DNA from: Sheuella amnicola
GTDB lineage: Bacteria; Pseudomonadota; Gammaproteobacteria; Burkholderiales; Burkholderiaceae_B
Direction of reading: 5' to 3'
DNA length: 64,000 bases
NCBI RefSeq assembly: GCF_010499255.1
Contig: NZ_JAAGRN010000006.1
Coordinates: forward strand, 62,001-126,000
Shown here: positions 18,920 to 29,816 of the stretch, piece after piece
Numbering within the stretch: the first letter of the stretch is position 1
Layout of the letters: each line of letters starts with the position of its first letter
The notes under the pieces: generated by a model
Seen by the model: only the letters and a program-made list of their open reading frames with translations
Databases searched by the model: none
Told to the model about the DNA's origin: nothing
Position numbers and translations under genes: made by a program

Positions 18920-21900
18920 TCAATTACCTCCGTTGGAAAACAGGCTTCCTTCTGGTGGGGCCGCTTTAGGTGCCTCAATAGGCTCAAGCGTAGGATCATC
19001 CCAAGGACCGCGCACCTGATATTTAACCGTCATCGCACGCTCGATCGGATTTCTCAATAGAAACTGCGTCACCAGAGCGCTCACACCGACAATGGGATTC
19101 ACGACAAAGCCTGTCGCCACTGCTGTGCCACTCATATCAAAACGTGGCTTGACATCGGCATCCATGTTCCACGTTTTGTGATTAAGATCAGAGCTACCAA
19201 CCATCGAAATCGTAGCCACAGGACTTGCAACAACCAGATTCGACGTACTGGCCACCCCTTCCTCGATTTCGAAAGACCCCGAAATTTCATTCCAGGGATA
19301 ACCGTCTTTAAACGCATTGCCCGGACTGAAATTAAAGCTCAAGATGCGTTGTAAAGACTGCAAAGACAACAATTCGAGCAGGCGGGCACTGCGCGAATTG
19401 ACATGCTCGAATACACCTTTCTCAAGATCAATCGTCGCCTTGCCATTCATCCCCTCATAGGAAAATACCCAAGGGAAATTGATCCAGTTGATTTGAGCCT
19501 TGATCGTACCTTTGCCGTCCCTCACTCGATCGACATGACCCATAAGCTCGGATAACTTGCCCAGGTCGGAGATGGCCAGATCGGCATCCAGATGAATGCC
19601 CCGATTGCCGCCCTTTAGTCTCCATTGCCCTTTAGCGTTCAGTTTTGCGAACGGATTTTTAATCTCCAGACTTTCAATGTTCCACGACTGTCCGCGCTGG
19701 ATGTTGTCTCCGCGCAAATAAAGGCTACCTAAACGGCTGCCGTAAAGTTTGAAATCATCGATGATCAAATCAATGGCGGGGATGTCGGACCATTGGCTTT
19801 CGTTCATGTTTTGAATTTTGGGAGGCACTTCAGCCGATGTCGAAGGGGCGCCCAGTTCAAGCTTCGAAAATTTGGCCCTGACACGACCAGCCAATGCGCC
19901 GGAGGCGAGTTGCCAGCTAAATGAACCCTCAGTTTCTTCAGAGCGCAACAACACCTGCCACTGCCCGATGTCCGGTTGACTTCCCGATACGGTCAAATCG
20001 GAAAAAACCAACTCATCAAACACCAAACGCGGTGATTTGAGTGAAAAGCGATCAATTGGCGGAAAAATCGGAATGTTTGTAACACCGGATTTAGATTTTT
20101 TATCAGCCGAGACTCGATCAATCAAGTCGCTCCAGTCACTCCACTCTATAGGGCCCAAAGCCAGGTCGACCTTCATCCCCTTTGATGGTAATTCAGCCTG
20201 AGTCCCCATCGCGATGACTGCCTGGGAAAAATATGATTTACCCCGAAAACCGGCCGCCCTTTCAAGTCGGCCATTGATTAAATCACCTAAGGAGAAATAA
20301 ATGGAGTGTCTGTAATCATTTTTCTGCTTTTGCGAAGACCAGCGGAAGGTCAGAGGCGCTTTGTCCGTCGCACCTTTACCCAAAGGTGCCGGCAAAGCAA
20401 CAGCAAGCCCCTCTAACGACGTGGTGAGCGAAACATCGACACCTTCTTTATTGTTTTGCGCGATTTGAGCCCGGTATTTTGTTCGCCCTTTCAGAACACT
20501 TAAAGCCGGTAAGTTGGCATATTCGCGCATGCCATCAACAATCGCATTGCCTTCAATGATGATTTTCCCTCCGGGTTCACCAACGGCGCCGTCAATCACG
20601 ATATCACCGCCAAGAAAGCGAGCGGCAATGTTGTTGGCCCGAAACACCGCATTCGAAAAATCCAATGTTCCTTGAATATTTTCTAGTTTGGGCAAGTCTT
20701 CACCGAAATTTACCGAGCTGCCGGCAAAAACAATCTGGCCTTTAGCTTTAGTTTCATCAGGCTTGTCTAGATCGATTTCAAGTTCGAGTGGAACCTTCCA
20801 CAAGCCTGTAGCGCCCAACTTATCGAAAATATCGCCAATTGCGGCGTTCAGAGGCGTGTGACGCAGCACACCAAGATAATCCTCGGCTTGTCCCTCTGTC
20901 TGCGTGCTGATCGACAACACCGGCTTGAGCATCAGATCCGGAATTTTGGCCTGGATCGATTTGGCATACACTCTTTCGCCTTTCGTTCCGAGTAGCGTAG
21001 CCGAGTCGATATCCAGAGACAAGGCAAGCTTATTCAGGGCAATTCGTCCCGTTGCCTCGATCAAGGGCGGCCAACCAAGCTCTTTTGCCTGAGGTGGGCC
21101 GTAATCGATCGATAAATCCTGAAATCGACCTTGTATATCGAACACACCTGTTTGATCCGGTTGATTGAAAGGTACCTGACTTAATCCACCGTTCATAGTG
21201 AAAGTCAGTTGTTCGAACTGGCCCTTAGTCAACGCGTCCCTGAGCCAATGACGCGTTTCAATATCTATCACCGGGGTCAGATACTGATGCAAAGACTGGG
21301 CCGACAGCTTTGGAAATGAGGCCTTCAAATCAATCATCCCCAGATGATCCTGCGATGAGGCTTTCCAGGATCCGGCCAGGTTTAATTGCAGATCAGTTTG
21401 ATCAATTTGCAATGAGTCGATTTTCAGATAGTCGATCGCATCACTCGATCTGAAAAGCTGCAAAGTGCTCTTAACACTGCCAAGCGCAAGTTTGGAGGGC
21501 TCAAAAAACGAACTTTCAATATTCAAGTCATTGAAAGAAACGGTAGTCTTGATCGGTTGCCCGCTCTGGCCGATCAATAAGTAGTCGCTGTTCGACTGCG
21601 GTAAAAAATCGGACAGCAAACCAGTCATTCGCAAATCGAATTTAGTGGCATCGAATCCTGTGAGCGATCCTGAAGTATCGTCCGGCATCAGGAATCCCGG
21701 CTTATTGCCTGACAGCTCGAATATGGTTTGACCGAGTTTGCCATCCGCCACATCGATCCATGTTCGCGCGGCAAAGCGCCCTTTTACTGCCGGTACATCC
21801 AGCCAGGGTGCAAGCGCCAAAGGCTCAAGATCCTGTATTTCTGCGTAGATTTCCGCTTCCCGTTTGTTTTTTGACGCAATCTGATTAAACAAATGATTAG

Positions 21901-22567
21901 TCTGAACAATCAGCTCGAACCGATTACCGACGTTGTCAGGTAATTTGGCATTCATCAGGAAACGATGAGTGAATAATCCATTGTTCAATGCAAAATCAAC
22001 TTTGGTCAGAACGAATTCGGGTGCATTGCGCTGAGCGTCCGACCAACGGATGATCGCATCACTCACCTGAACCTTGCCTTGACTGAGTAACCAGTGAACT
22101 AAAGGTGTATCGGCATCGAATTTAATTTTGCTATTCGGATGCGACTCGATCTTGATTCCGGCTACCGAAAGAGCGCCCTGTGCATCCCTGGAAACAGACA
22201 AATCGATTCCATTGATTTCGAGACGTTGTAATCTCAAGTCCCAATTCATTAAGCTTTGCCATGATACGGAGGCAAAAGCATGAGGCACTCTGAGCAGGTC
22301 GGCGTCTTGCTCGTCGCGCATAGTCAGATCTTGGACAGTAAGCGTGGGGGATAACCCCGCCCACCCCGCAGCAAGGCTTCCGATTTTGACTTGCATGCCC
22401 AAGTCTGACGAAAGATGGTGCTCGATTGCCGGACGCCACTCGTCGATGCGAGGAATCACCCAAAAACGTACCGTAAGCATCACCACTGCCGCGGCGAAAT
22501 ACACCAACAGCAAGGTAGCCAACACCCAACGAAGCAATTTCTTGAAAAAACTCAAAGTCTTCAACAA
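18920..22567 (-). CDS. yhdP: YhdP-family AsmA-like envelope protein (TIGR02099 type)
   Basis: A 1215-residue bitopic protein with one N-terminal membrane span (about residues 13-35, WVLATLLLVYFAAAVVML) and a very long periplasmic region of repeating beta-rich AsmA/Mce-like segments, ending near PIVGVSALVTQFLL. E. coli YhdP (1266 aa) works with TamB and YdbH to carry phospholipid from inner to outer membrane, and the same role is expected here. No ATG is available near the start: the frame opens with TTG-TTG-AAG at 22567, so the exact first codon is uncertain. It diverges from glnE. Confidence 0.85.
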   Translation of the reverse strand: MLKTLSFFKKLLRWVLATLLLVYFAAAVVMLTVRFWVIPRIDEWRPAIEHHLSSDLGMQVKIGSLAAGWAGLSPTLTVQDLTMRDEQDADLLRVPHAFASVSWQSLMNWDLRLQRLEINGIDLSVSRDAQGALSVAGIKIESHPNSKIKFDADTPLVHWLLSQGKVQVSDAIIRWSDAQRNAPEFVLTKVDFALNNGLFTHRFLMNAKLPDNVGNRFELIVQTNHLFNQIASKNKREAEIYAEIQDLEPLALAPWLDVPAVKGRFAARTWIDVADGKLGQTIFELSGNKPGFLMPDDTSGSLTGFDATKFDLRMTGLLSDFLPQSNSDYLLIGQSGQPIKTTVSFNDLNIESSFFEPSKLALGSVKSTLQLFRSSDAIDYLKIDSLQIDQTDLQLNLAGSWKASSQDHLGMIDLKASFPKLSAQSLHQYLTPVIDIETRHWLRDALTKGQFEQLTFTMNGGLSQVPFNQPDQTGVFDIQGRFQDLSIDYGPPQAKELGWPPLIEATGRIALNKLALSLDIDSATLLGTKGERVYAKSIQAKIPDLMLKPVLSISTQTEGQAEDYLGVLRHTPLNAAIGDIFDKLGATGLWKVPLELEIDLDKPDETKAKGQIVFAGSSVNFGEDLPKLENIQGTLDFSNAVFRANNIAARFLGGDIVIDGAVGEPGGKIIIEGNAIVDGMREYANLPALSVLKGRTKYRAQIAQNNKEGVDVSLTTSLEGLAVALPAPLGKGATDKAPLTFRWSSQKQKNDYRHSIYFSLGDLINGRLERAAGFRGKSYFSQAVIAMGTQAELPSKGMKVDLALGPIEWSDWSDLIDRVSADKKSKSGVTNIPIFPPIDRFSLKSPRLVFDELVFSDLTVSGSQPDIGQWQVLLRSEETEGSFSWQLASGALAGRVRAKFSKLELGAPSTSAEVPPKIQNMNESQWSDIPAIDLIIDDFKLYGSRLGSLYLRGDNIQRGQSWNIESLEIKNPFAKLNAKGQWRLKGGNRGIHLDADLAISDLGKLSELMGHVDRVRDGKGTIKAQINWINFPWVFSYEGMNGKATIDLEKGVFEHVNSRSARLLELLSLQSLQRILSFNFSPGNAFKDGYPWNEISGSFEIEEGVASTSNLVVASPVATISMVGSSDLNHKTWNMDADVKPRFDMSGTAVATGFVVNPIVGVSALVTQFLLRNPIERAMTVKYQVRGPWDDPTLEPIEAPKAAPPEGSLFSNGGN

Positions 22568-22643
22568 ACTAATCTAGTAATCTTGAATTATCGTTCAAAA
22601 ATCGATCATCCTAACCTGTCACGTTACTCAGGCCGCGATTTAA

Positions 22644-25427
22644 ATGTCCCAATCCTACCTCACTCATGCTCGTGAATGGTCATCAGCACTCCAACGCACC
22701 TTGAATGCCTCCGCAGCATTTGGCGAGTGGCTGGATAATGAAAGTCACCAGCCAATCACCTTAGAGCGTATAACCAAATGGTTCGAAGAATTGGCTGGGC
22801 AACCTAGAAGTCAAGCGCGCCTGGACTTGGCCACTTGTAAAAAAGTGCTCAGGACACTTCGGAAAAGAGTTTTCTATCTTGCGATGGTGAGGGATTTGGC
22901 GGGAATTGCGCCTCTGCTGGAGGTGGTGCAAGCCATGTCCGATCTGGCTGATCTTGCCGTGGAACAAGCCTATCGCACCATCATGGCGGAACTGGTCGAA
23001 GTACATGGAATTCCCCGAAACAGCGCCGGAATGCCTCAAGAAATGATTGTTATCGGCATGGGCAAACTGGGGGGACGTGAATTGAATGTCTCTTCCGATA
23101 TAGATCTGGTGATGCTGTATGACGAGGAAGGTGAGACCGATGGGGGCAGGTGCATTTCCAATCACGAGTTCTACGCCAAACTGACTCAACGGATGATGCC
23201 CGTCATCTCGGAACAAAATGGCGATGGTCAAGTATTCAGAACCGATTTAAGGCTCAGACCCGACGGCGATTCGGGTCCTTTGGCCTGGAGCCTGGAGGCC
23301 TTCGAGAAGTATCTCTTCACCCAGGGAAGGGAGTGGGAGAGATATGCCTGGCTCAAGGGACGGGTTATGCCGACTAAAGCTTTTGAAGACAGCAATTCGA
23401 CCGACACGATTCGTCATATCGAAAGCATGCGCCTGCCATTCGTATATCGTAAATATTTCGACTTTGACGCGTTGGATGCATTGCGAGTGCTGCGTGAACG
23501 CATCCGCCAGGACTGGCAACGCAAAGTTTTGGCTCGACGAGGACAAGAAAGTCAGAACAACATCAAACTGGGTGAAGGCGGTATACGCGAAATCGAATTT
23601 GTCGTCCAACTTTCCCAATTGATCAGGGGGGGCAGAATGCCCGCCTTGCAGCAACGCGGACTGCTGGATGCACTATCCGCGCAGCAGCGCGCCGGAATTA
23701 TTGAACATCACACAGCGGAAAGACTCGCGGACGCATACTGTTTTTTAAGGCAAACCGAGCATGCTTTGCAATATTACGATGATGCGCAAACGCATATGCT
23801 GCCCAACGAGCCCCTTCGCAGACAAGCATTGGCGCAAGCAATGCGCTTAAGTCCGGAAGCGTTCGAACAAACACTCCGGGATCACAGGACTTTTGTGGCC
23901 GAGACATTTCGCAATGCTTTCAGAATGGCTGGTTTGCTGGACGATGCTTCGACACATGACGCAAAACAACCTGGAGAAACGTCGGATGAGAACGATGGCG
24001 AGGCATTGACCGAACTCGAAAAAACAATTTCTTCCTTCGGGCAACAGGCGCCGGAACTGACGCGCCGTGTCGAATCATTCTTAGAAAGCCACAGGATCAG
24101 GAGCCTTGCGACAGTCAGCCGCAATCGTGTCGATGCCGTATTGCCCAATGCGTTGCGCGCCGCATTGAAAACACCCGTTCCCATGGTTGCCGCGATCAAA
24201 CTCATGGACTTGGTCGAGAGCATTGCCCAGCGCAGTGCCTATCTTGCGCTGCTTGCCGAATATCCCGAAACATTGGCGCGTGTCGCGAGAATGCTAGCGG
24301 CCAGTCCGACTGCCGCACAATACCTGATTCAACATCCTGTCGTACTTGATAGTTTGATTGCCTGGCGAACCTTGATGGAGCCGGTCGATTTCGAAAAGAT
24401 TGCCCAAAGCTTGAGAGCCGATCTGGATGGTTGTGTTTTGCCGGACGGCACGCCGGATGTCGAACAGCAAATGAATCTGATGCGTGACTTGCAACGACAG
24501 ATCAGTTTCCAATTGCTCGCGCAGGATATTGAAGGTCGATTGACTGTCGAAGCACTAGCGGATCAGTTATCCGCCTTGGCAGACATGATGCTCAACGAGA
24601 CAATCCATCGCGTCTGGCCACTGGTTGCAAAACCTGAAAAAGATGCGCCGCTCAGACCGCCACTTTTTGCGGTGATTGCTTATGGACGGTTAGGCGGCAA
24701 AGAGTTGGGTTATGCCTCCGATCTTGATGTGGTCTATTTGTACGATGACCCATCGGAGGATGCGGCCGAACTTTACGCTAAGCTCGGCCGTCGCATGACC
24801 TCCTGGCTATCAACGATGACCTCATCCGGTCGACTCTATGAAATCGATTTGCGTCTGCGACCCAATGGCGATGCAGGTTTGTTGGCAGTGTCCGTCCAGG
24901 CGTTCGAAACCTATCAACTTGAGCATGCCTGGCCCTGGGAACACCAAGCCCTGACTCGCGCCCGCTTTGCTGCCGGCGACCCCGCTGTAGGCGTTGCATT
25001 CGAAAATGTACGCCGCAAGGTGTTGACTAAGCATCGCGACCAGATCGCGTTCAAAGCCGAAGTTTGTGCGATGCGCGACAAAATGTCCGCTGGCCATCCC
25101 AACAAAACGGAATTGTTCGACATCAAGCATGACAAAGGCGGCATGGTTGATCTGGAGTTCGTCACGCAATATCTTGTTCTCACGCACGCCGACAAATATC
25201 CTCAATTGATCGGAAATTTGGGCAACATCGCCCTTTTACGCATTGCAGGCGAAGTCGGATTAATAGACAAGGATCTTTCGGTACGCGCCGGTGATGCCTA
25301 TCGAAACCTGCGCCGTCGGCAACATGCCGTAAGACTTCAAGGAGCCGAGCACGCCAGAGTCGAGCAAAGTGAGCTGATCCCTGAACGCGATACGGTTAAA
25401 ACGCTATGGGCTCAAGTTCTTGGCTAA
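22644..25427 (+). CDS. glnE: Glutamine synthetase adenylyltransferase / deadenylyltransferase
   Basis: The 927-residue bifunctional GlnE controls glutamine synthetase by adding or removing AMP on a Tyr in response to PII and glutamine. Two nucleotidyltransferase domains are visible. The N-terminal adenylyl-removing domain has [11 protein letters not shown] and SDIDLVMLY (near 140-165). The C-terminal adenylylating domain has [19 protein letters not shown] (near 680-700). A GlnD-type helical linker lies between them. Length is close to E. coli GlnE (946 aa). All metal-binding Asp residues in both D-x-D motifs are present, so both activities should be intact. Confidence 0.95.
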   Translation: MSQSYLTHAREWSSALQRTLNASAAFGEWLDNESHQPITLERITKWFEELAGQPRSQARLDLATCKKVLRTLRKRVFYLAMVRDLAGIAPLLEVVQAMSDLADLAVEQAYRTIMAELVEVHGIPRNSAGMPQEMIVIGMGKLGGRELNVSSDIDLVMLYDEEGETDGGRCISNHEFYAKLTQRMMPVISEQNGDGQVFRTDLRLRPDGDSGPLAWSLEAFEKYLFTQGREWERYAWLKGRVMPTKAFEDSNSTDTIRHIESMRLPFVYRKYFDFDALDALRVLRERIRQDWQRKVLARRGQESQNNIKLGEGGIREIEFVVQLSQLIRGGRMPALQQRGLLDALSAQQRAGIIEHHTAERLADAYCFLRQTEHALQYYDDAQTHMLPNEPLRRQALAQAMRLSPEAFEQTLRDHRTFVAETFRNAFRMAGLLDDASTHDAKQPGETSDENDGEALTELEKTISSFGQQAPELTRRVESFLESHRIRSLATVSRNRVDAVLPNALRAALKTPVPMVAAIKLMDLVESIAQRSAYLALLAEYPETLARVARMLAASPTAAQYLIQHPVVLDSLIAWRTLMEPVDFEKIAQSLRADLDGCVLPDGTPDVEQQMNLMRDLQRQISFQLLAQDIEGRLTVEALADQLSALADMMLNETIHRVWPLVAKPEKDAPLRPPLFAVIAYGRLGGKELGYASDLDVVYLYDDPSEDAAELYAKLGRRMTSWLSTMTSSGRLYEIDLRLRPNGDAGLLAVSVQAFETYQLEHAWPWEHQALTRARFAAGDPAVGVAFENVRRKVLTKHRDQIAFKAEVCAMRDKMSAGHPNKTELFDIKHDKGGMVDLEFVTQYLVLTHADKYPQLIGNLGNIALLRIAGEVGLIDKDLSVRAGDAYRNLRRRQHAVRLQGAEHARVEQSELIPERDTVKTLWAQVLG

Positions 25428-25436
25428 AATAAGGCC

Positions 25437-26180
25437 ATGAAAGATCCCCTACGCCCCAGCCTCTCGCTTCCCGAAGGAAGCTCGAAAGTTCTCATGCACT
25501 CTTGCTGTGCGCCGTGCTCCGGCGAAGTGATGGAGGCAATGCTTGCATCCGGAATCAACTATTCGATTTTCTTCTACAACCCGAATATTCATCCCGTCAA
25601 AGAGTATGAAATTCGTAAAAACGAAAACATCCGTTTTGCCGAGGCCAATGGAATTGAATTCATCGATGCCGATTACGACGTCGACAACTGGTTCGATCGG
25701 GTAAAAGGTCTCGAAAACTCACCGGAACGCGGCGAGCGCTGCACAAAATGCTTCGATATGCGTTTTGAGCGCACCGCACTCTATGCACACGAGCATGGCT
25801 TCGACACGATTACGAGCTCCCTGGGCATATCACGCTGGAAAGATATGAATCAGATCAATGGCTGTGGCGAGCGCGCGGCGGCTCGCTACGATGATCTGAC
25901 TTACTGGACTTACAACTGGCGCAAACATGGCGGATCGGCCAGGATGATCGAGATCAGTAAACGCGAAGAGTTTTATCAGCAAGAATATTGCGGGTGCGTT
26001 TACTCGTTAAGGGACACCAATAGGCATCGTCGAGACCAAGGGCGCGACCGCATCAAAATCGGAATCAAGTATTACGGTCGCGATAATGTGATCGAAGAAA
26101 TCAGGCGTCCGGTTACCGACCCCACAGAGCCGATCGAAAATTCGCCAACAAGTACTGCAGGGTCAGACACAAAGTTCTAA
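25437..26180 (+). CDS. queH: Epoxyqueuosine reductase QueH
   Basis: A 247-residue member of the QueH (DUF208) family, which performs the last step of queuosine synthesis by reducing epoxyqueuosine in tRNA without cobalamin, replacing QueG. The characteristic vicinal cysteines are present: Cys23-Cys24 (HSCCAPC), ERCTKC, and the later EYCGC. These ligate an Fe-S cluster and a second metal in characterised QueH. It starts 9 nt after glnE and is probably co-transcribed. queF, an earlier enzyme of the pathway, lies at 55049 in this window. Confidence 0.9.
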   Translation: MKDPLRPSLSLPEGSSKVLMHSCCAPCSGEVMEAMLASGINYSIFFYNPNIHPVKEYEIRKNENIRFAEANGIEFIDADYDVDNWFDRVKGLENSPERGERCTKCFDMRFERTALYAHEHGFDTITSSLGISRWKDMNQINGCGERAAARYDDLTYWTYNWRKHGGSARMIEISKREEFYQQEYCGCVYSLRDTNRHRRDQGRDRIKIGIKYYGRDNVIEEIRRPVTDPTEPIENSPTSTAGSDTKF

Positions 26181-26188
26181 CCTGCGCA

Positions 26189-27016
26189 TCAATCCATCTC
26201 GGACATCCGTTTAATCACGAGCTGATGCTGATCCAGCAATAGCGTAAATAGCTCGCTGGACAGCACCCGGAATTCTTCGACCCGATCCTGGCCGAACGCA
26301 TCCCCCTGGCTAACATACTTTGCCGGATGCGCCATGATTAATGTCCCGTGTTGAGCCTTGGAAAACCAGGCATCCAGCATGGTCGCATACATGGGGTGTG
26401 GCTTGGTGAAATCATATGCACCCATGAAATCACGATTAAAGCGCATACCGCTCTGCTCTGCCATACGCGTAAATGCACGCGCACCCAGAACACCAATCAC
26501 GCCTGCCTTGAATCTCTGCATAAAAGGTAACGCAGTAGACAGCGCTCCGGGCCATGTATTACGTACCCATGGCCGACGATGGCTATACCGCAGAGTCAGC
26601 TGTTTGATCAAAGCGCCTCGAATCACCGGAAACTGATGCACGTGCAAATGTCCATCGATAAAATCCGGAGCACGTCCAAGTTGATTTTCGAATGCATCGA
26701 GCTGACGACCTATTTGTGCCTCCACTTCTTCAGAGTCAAGTTGCTGCAAATAGGATTTCAGAATCAACCTGGGTAAAGGAAGGTAAATACCGGGAGATCC
26801 GAGAAATTCGGTGAAATTCAGGTGAACACCCAGATCGACCTGCAAAGTCTTAAGCCCTTGGGCACGGTCGGTAAATCCATTTGCTGTTGTCAGGCAACTG
26901 GTGGCGCTTAAGCGCCCTTTTTGAGACAACTCGATAATTGCCTCGTCGACACCCGGTTCGATTCCGAAATCATCGGCACAGATCGAAATGGGGATCAGTG
27001 GCGTACCTTGCCCCAT
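26189..27016 (-). CDS. YdjC/ChbG-family deacetylase, NaxD-like
   Basis: A 275-residue carbohydrate deacetylase of the YdjC/ChbG/HpnK fold. The metal and catalytic motifs are visible: ADDFG near the N terminus, GVHLNFTE, DGHLHVHQFP and the late MAHPAKY. Its ATG overlaps the stop of an upstream polyprenyl-phosphate glycosyltransferase gene (TGATG). In Francisella, and by report in Bordetella, NaxD-type enzymes deacetylate undecaprenyl-phosphate-linked N-acetylhexosamine so that ArnT-like transferases can add the amino sugar to lipid A. The gene pairing makes that the best hypothesis. HpnK (hopanoid) and ChbG (chitooligosaccharide) are alternatives, but no hpn or chb genes are nearby. Confidence 0.78.
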   Translation of the reverse strand: MGQGTPLIPISICADDFGIEPGVDEAIIELSQKGRLSATSCLTTANGFTDRAQGLKTLQVDLGVHLNFTEFLGSPGIYLPLPRLILKSYLQQLDSEEVEAQIGRQLDAFENQLGRAPDFIDGHLHVHQFPVIRGALIKQLTLRYSHRRPWVRNTWPGALSTALPFMQRFKAGVIGVLGARAFTRMAEQSGMRFNRDFMGAYDFTKPHPMYATMLDAWFSKAQHGTLIMAHPAKYVSQGDAFGQDRVEEFRVLSSELFTLLLDQHQLVIKRMSEMD

Positions 27017-28068
27017 CAGTCCGAACGCTCTGTAATGGAAGGCATGCCCGTTGCAACAGGCTGGTGCGAATGGCCGGTCGACTGCCTGACAATATAAAGG
27101 GGGCGCCCTTTGACTTCATCGAAAATGCGAGCAATGTACTCGCCGACAATACCGAGTGAAATCAAATTAATTCCGGAGAAAAACAGCAAAATCGTGACTA
27201 TGGTGGGCCACCCGTCAACGGGGTTTCGGAACAACAAATATTCGATCACGATGTAAATACCGTAACTGAATGAACATAAAGAAACCAGAAATCCGACCAG
27301 ACTCACCGCACGCAATGGCCAAGTCGTAAAAGCGGTCAGTCCGGCAAAAGCCAGACGCAGCAACTTCAGCGCGCTGAAATGACTTTGTCCGAAAGGCCTG
27401 CTGTCGGGGGTATATTGAATCGCCTCGGAACTGAATCCCACCCAGGCATACAGCCCCTTCATGAAACGATTTCTTTCCGGCATCTGCAGCAACGCATTCA
27501 CCACGGCACGATCCATCAGGCGGAAGTCTCCTGCATGTGCAGGCACTTCAACTCCACGCGTACCGCATAAAAGCGAATAAAACAATTTAGTGCCCAGGCG
27601 CTTGCCAAAACTTTCATCATCGCGATTTTCACGAACGGCATAAACCATATCGACACCGGCCTGCCACCTGGCGATCATCTGAGGTAGAAAATCAGGTGGG
27701 TGTTGCAGATCAGCATCCATGATGATGACTGCATCGCCTCGAGCGGCCTCAAGTCCGGCGGTAATCGCGGGTTCTTTTCCAAAGTTGCGCGAAAGTTGAA
27801 CATACCTAAAACCCGGAATTTGCGTCCAGGTCGACATCAGAACCGATGTAGGATCCCGACTGCCATCATCCACAACCACGACTTCCCAATTCTGACAGGC
27901 TTGCGTCAATACTGCTTGCAAGCGCGGCAGCAACAAACCGAGATTTTCATGTTCATTGAACGCCGGAACCACGCATGAAATCATGGCTTGAGGTGCACAA
28001 CGGGCATCAGGCCGGAGCGGAATCGAAGCGGATGGGTAACTTTGGTCTAAAGTCGTCATGCGTAACAT
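27016..28068 (-). CDS. Polyprenyl-phosphate glycosyltransferase, GT2 family (ArnC/FlmF2-like)
   Basis: A 350-residue family 2 glycosyltransferase. The nucleotide-sugar domain begins ISCVVPAFNEHENLG, with DDGSRDPT and the metal-binding DADLQHPP motif. Two membrane spans follow near residues 240-300 (AVSLVGFLVSLCSFSYGIY; ILLFFSGINLISLGIVGEY). This is the DPM1/ArnC/GtrB layout, which loads a sugar from a nucleotide donor onto undecaprenyl phosphate at the inner face of the inner membrane. The overlapping NaxD-like deacetylase points to N-acetylhexosamine as the sugar (FlmF2 in Francisella). The exact sugar is inference. Confidence 0.82.
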   Translation of the reverse strand: MLRMTTLDQSYPSASIPLRPDARCAPQAMISCVVPAFNEHENLGLLLPRLQAVLTQACQNWEVVVVDDGSRDPTSVLMSTWTQIPGFRYVQLSRNFGKEPAITAGLEAARGDAVIIMDADLQHPPDFLPQMIARWQAGVDMVYAVRENRDDESFGKRLGTKLFYSLLCGTRGVEVPAHAGDFRLMDRAVVNALLQMPERNRFMKGLYAWVGFSSEAIQYTPDSRPFGQSHFSALKLLRLAFAGLTAFTTWPLRAVSLVGFLVSLCSFSYGIYIVIEYLLFRNPVDGWPTIVTILLFFSGINLISLGIVGEYIARIFDEVKGRPLYIVRQSTGHSHQPVATGMPSITERSD

Positions 28069-28138
28069 ACAACCAATTGGAATTACGACATCATAACTTT
28101 GCTTAAAGGGAGAAGCATGTATTTAATTGATACGATTG

Positions 28139-29020
28139 TTAATTCTGTTTCCGCACTGCAAAACTGGCACTGATAATAGCCAGAATCATGATGGTTCCAC
28201 CTGCAATTGTTCTCAAACCCGGGACTTGAGAAAATAAAATCCAAGCAAAAACAATGGCATAGACCGGTTCAAGGGCAACGACCAAACCAGCCGTCCTGGC
28301 ATGCAAATGCCGCAATCCTGATACAAACAGGAGATGAGCCAATCCGGTACAGACAACGCCCAGCAATAAAATCCAGAACCAACTCTGTACGCTCACAGCC
28401 CCCAGATGGGGAATCGCCCATGGACTGAGCAAGAAAAACACGATCAAATTCTGCAACCCTGCCACTTGAAACGCATCAATCGAGGCAAGATATCGGCGAT
28501 TCAGCACTGCCAAAACACCGAAACTTGCCCCTGACAATACTCCCCAAATCAACCCCTCTGTCACGGAATCCGTCAGGTCTATTGAGGGCGTAACCAGCAC
28601 CAGACCGAATGTGACACAAATCAATCTGATCCATTCGGCCCTGGCCACACGCTCACGTAGCACACTCCACTCGATCAGAGTAATGAAAGCCGGAAATGTT
28701 GCAAAACCAAGCGTAGCAACTGCAATGCCCCCTACTTTGACCGAGACGAAAAACGTTACCCAATGAATCGAAAGCATGGCTCCGGAAAAAAGCAAGGCAA
28801 GCCAGCGCCCATGTTGAAACATTCCGGAAAAGCTCATTGATTGCGGTGTTGACCGACCCGCGACCCAAAATCCTCCGATGGTTAGGGCGATGACCGCAAA
28901 CATCGCGCGCCCCCAGGTAATCACATCGGCTCCGGCCTGAATCAATTCGCCAAGAATTCCGCAGGTGCCGAACAGGACTGCAACAAGATGAACAGAGAAT
29001 AAGGCCTGCTTTCTGGTCAT
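28139..29020 (-). CDS. EamA/DMT-family transporter
   Basis: A 293-residue inner-membrane protein with ten hydrophobic segments in two EamA repeats, the drug/metabolite transporter layout. Such proteins often export amino acids or other small metabolites. The start is ATG 29020, which makes an ATGA overlap with the upstream racemase stop. A TTG four codons earlier is less likely. Co-translation with an Asp/Glu/hydantoin-type racemase hints at an amino acid or hydantoin-like substrate, but nothing in the sequence fixes it. Confidence 0.8.
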   Translation of the reverse strand: MTRKQALFSVHLVAVLFGTCGILGELIQAGADVITWGRAMFAVIALTIGGFWVAGRSTPQSMSFSGMFQHGRWLALLFSGAMLSIHWVTFFVSVKVGGIAVATLGFATFPAFITLIEWSVLRERVARAEWIRLICVTFGLVLVTPSIDLTDSVTEGLIWGVLSGASFGVLAVLNRRYLASIDAFQVAGLQNLIVFFLLSPWAIPHLGAVSVQSWFWILLLGVVCTGLAHLLFVSGLRHLHARTAGLVVALEPVYAIVFAWILFSQVPGLRTIAGGTIMILAIISASFAVRKQN

Positions 29021-29760
29021 GCTCCGGGCCAACCCAGCGGTGCGGCCCAGCCTGTATAGACTTTAGGCAATGGTTCGGCATAGTCACCATGTTTGCTGGT
29101 GCCCAACCCCAGATAAGCAAGCGTTTCGGCAAACTTGACTGCAACCGCGACACCATCGATAACCGGTACACCAAGACGCTGGGTCAAGGTATTGCATAAA
29201 CCCGTCATTCCGGCGCAACCCAGCACAATTGCCGAGCTTCGATCCCTGCTAAGCGCCTGGCGCGCGGTGTCTTCGATCTGGTCGGCGATGTGTGTACCTG
29301 TTTCCTCCAGCGCTAAAACCGGAATGTCAGTTCCATGCACGCCGCGGCATTGATGTTCAAAGCCGTAACGCTGGACAAGCCTTTCGGCAATGATGCATGT
29401 ACGCGTCATGGTCGTCACGACCGAAAAACCCGTAGAAATCATCGAAGCTGCGTGAAAGGCCGCCTCCGCAATGCCCAAAACCGGTGCACGGGTCGCTTCG
29501 CGGGCCGCTTCCAACCCAGGGTCGCCGAAGCAGGCAATCACGACTGCACTTGGATTCAAGCTTGAGGACAGCTTGACCTGCTCAGCCACCCCCGCTGCCG
29601 CGAACGCTTCGTCATAATGTCCTTCTATCGATAATGGTCCAAAACTGGGCTGGACTGGCACAATTTCGGTGCCTGCGGCCGCAACCAAACGAGCCCCTTT
29701 CGCGATCGCCTGGGTCATGGAAGTCGATGTATTAGGGTTTATGAGAAGTAGTTTCATCAT
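29017..29760 (-). CDS. Asp/Glu/hydantoin racemase family protein
   Basis: A 247-residue cofactor-independent racemase. The two catalytic cysteine contexts are both present: ACFGDPGLEAAREA in the N-terminal half and GCAGMTGLCN in the C-terminal half. This pattern matches hydantoin racemase and related enzymes that invert the alpha carbon through two Cys acid/base residues. ATG at 29760 or the adjacent ATG at 29757 is the start. An upstream TTG is weak. It is co-translated with the EamA permease and diverges from a peptide-type ABC operon, so the cluster may take up and interconvert a D/L amino acid derivative. No hydantoinase or carbamoylase is in view. Confidence 0.8.
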   Translation of the reverse strand: MMKLLLINPNTSTSMTQAIAKGARLVAAAGTEIVPVQPSFGPLSIEGHYDEAFAAAGVAEQVKLSSSLNPSAVVIACFGDPGLEAAREATRAPVLGIAEAAFHAASMISTGFSVVTTMTRTCIIAERLVQRYGFEHQCRGVHGTDIPVLALEETGTHIADQIEDTARQALSRDRSSAIVLGCAGMTGLCNTLTQRLGVPVIDGVAVAVKFAETLAYLGLGTSKHGDYAEPLPKVYTGWAAPLGWPGA

Positions 29761-29816
29761 GGTGGATTGGTTTAGATTGTGGGGACACAAGTTTTATAAA
29801 TATTAAAAAACACTAC

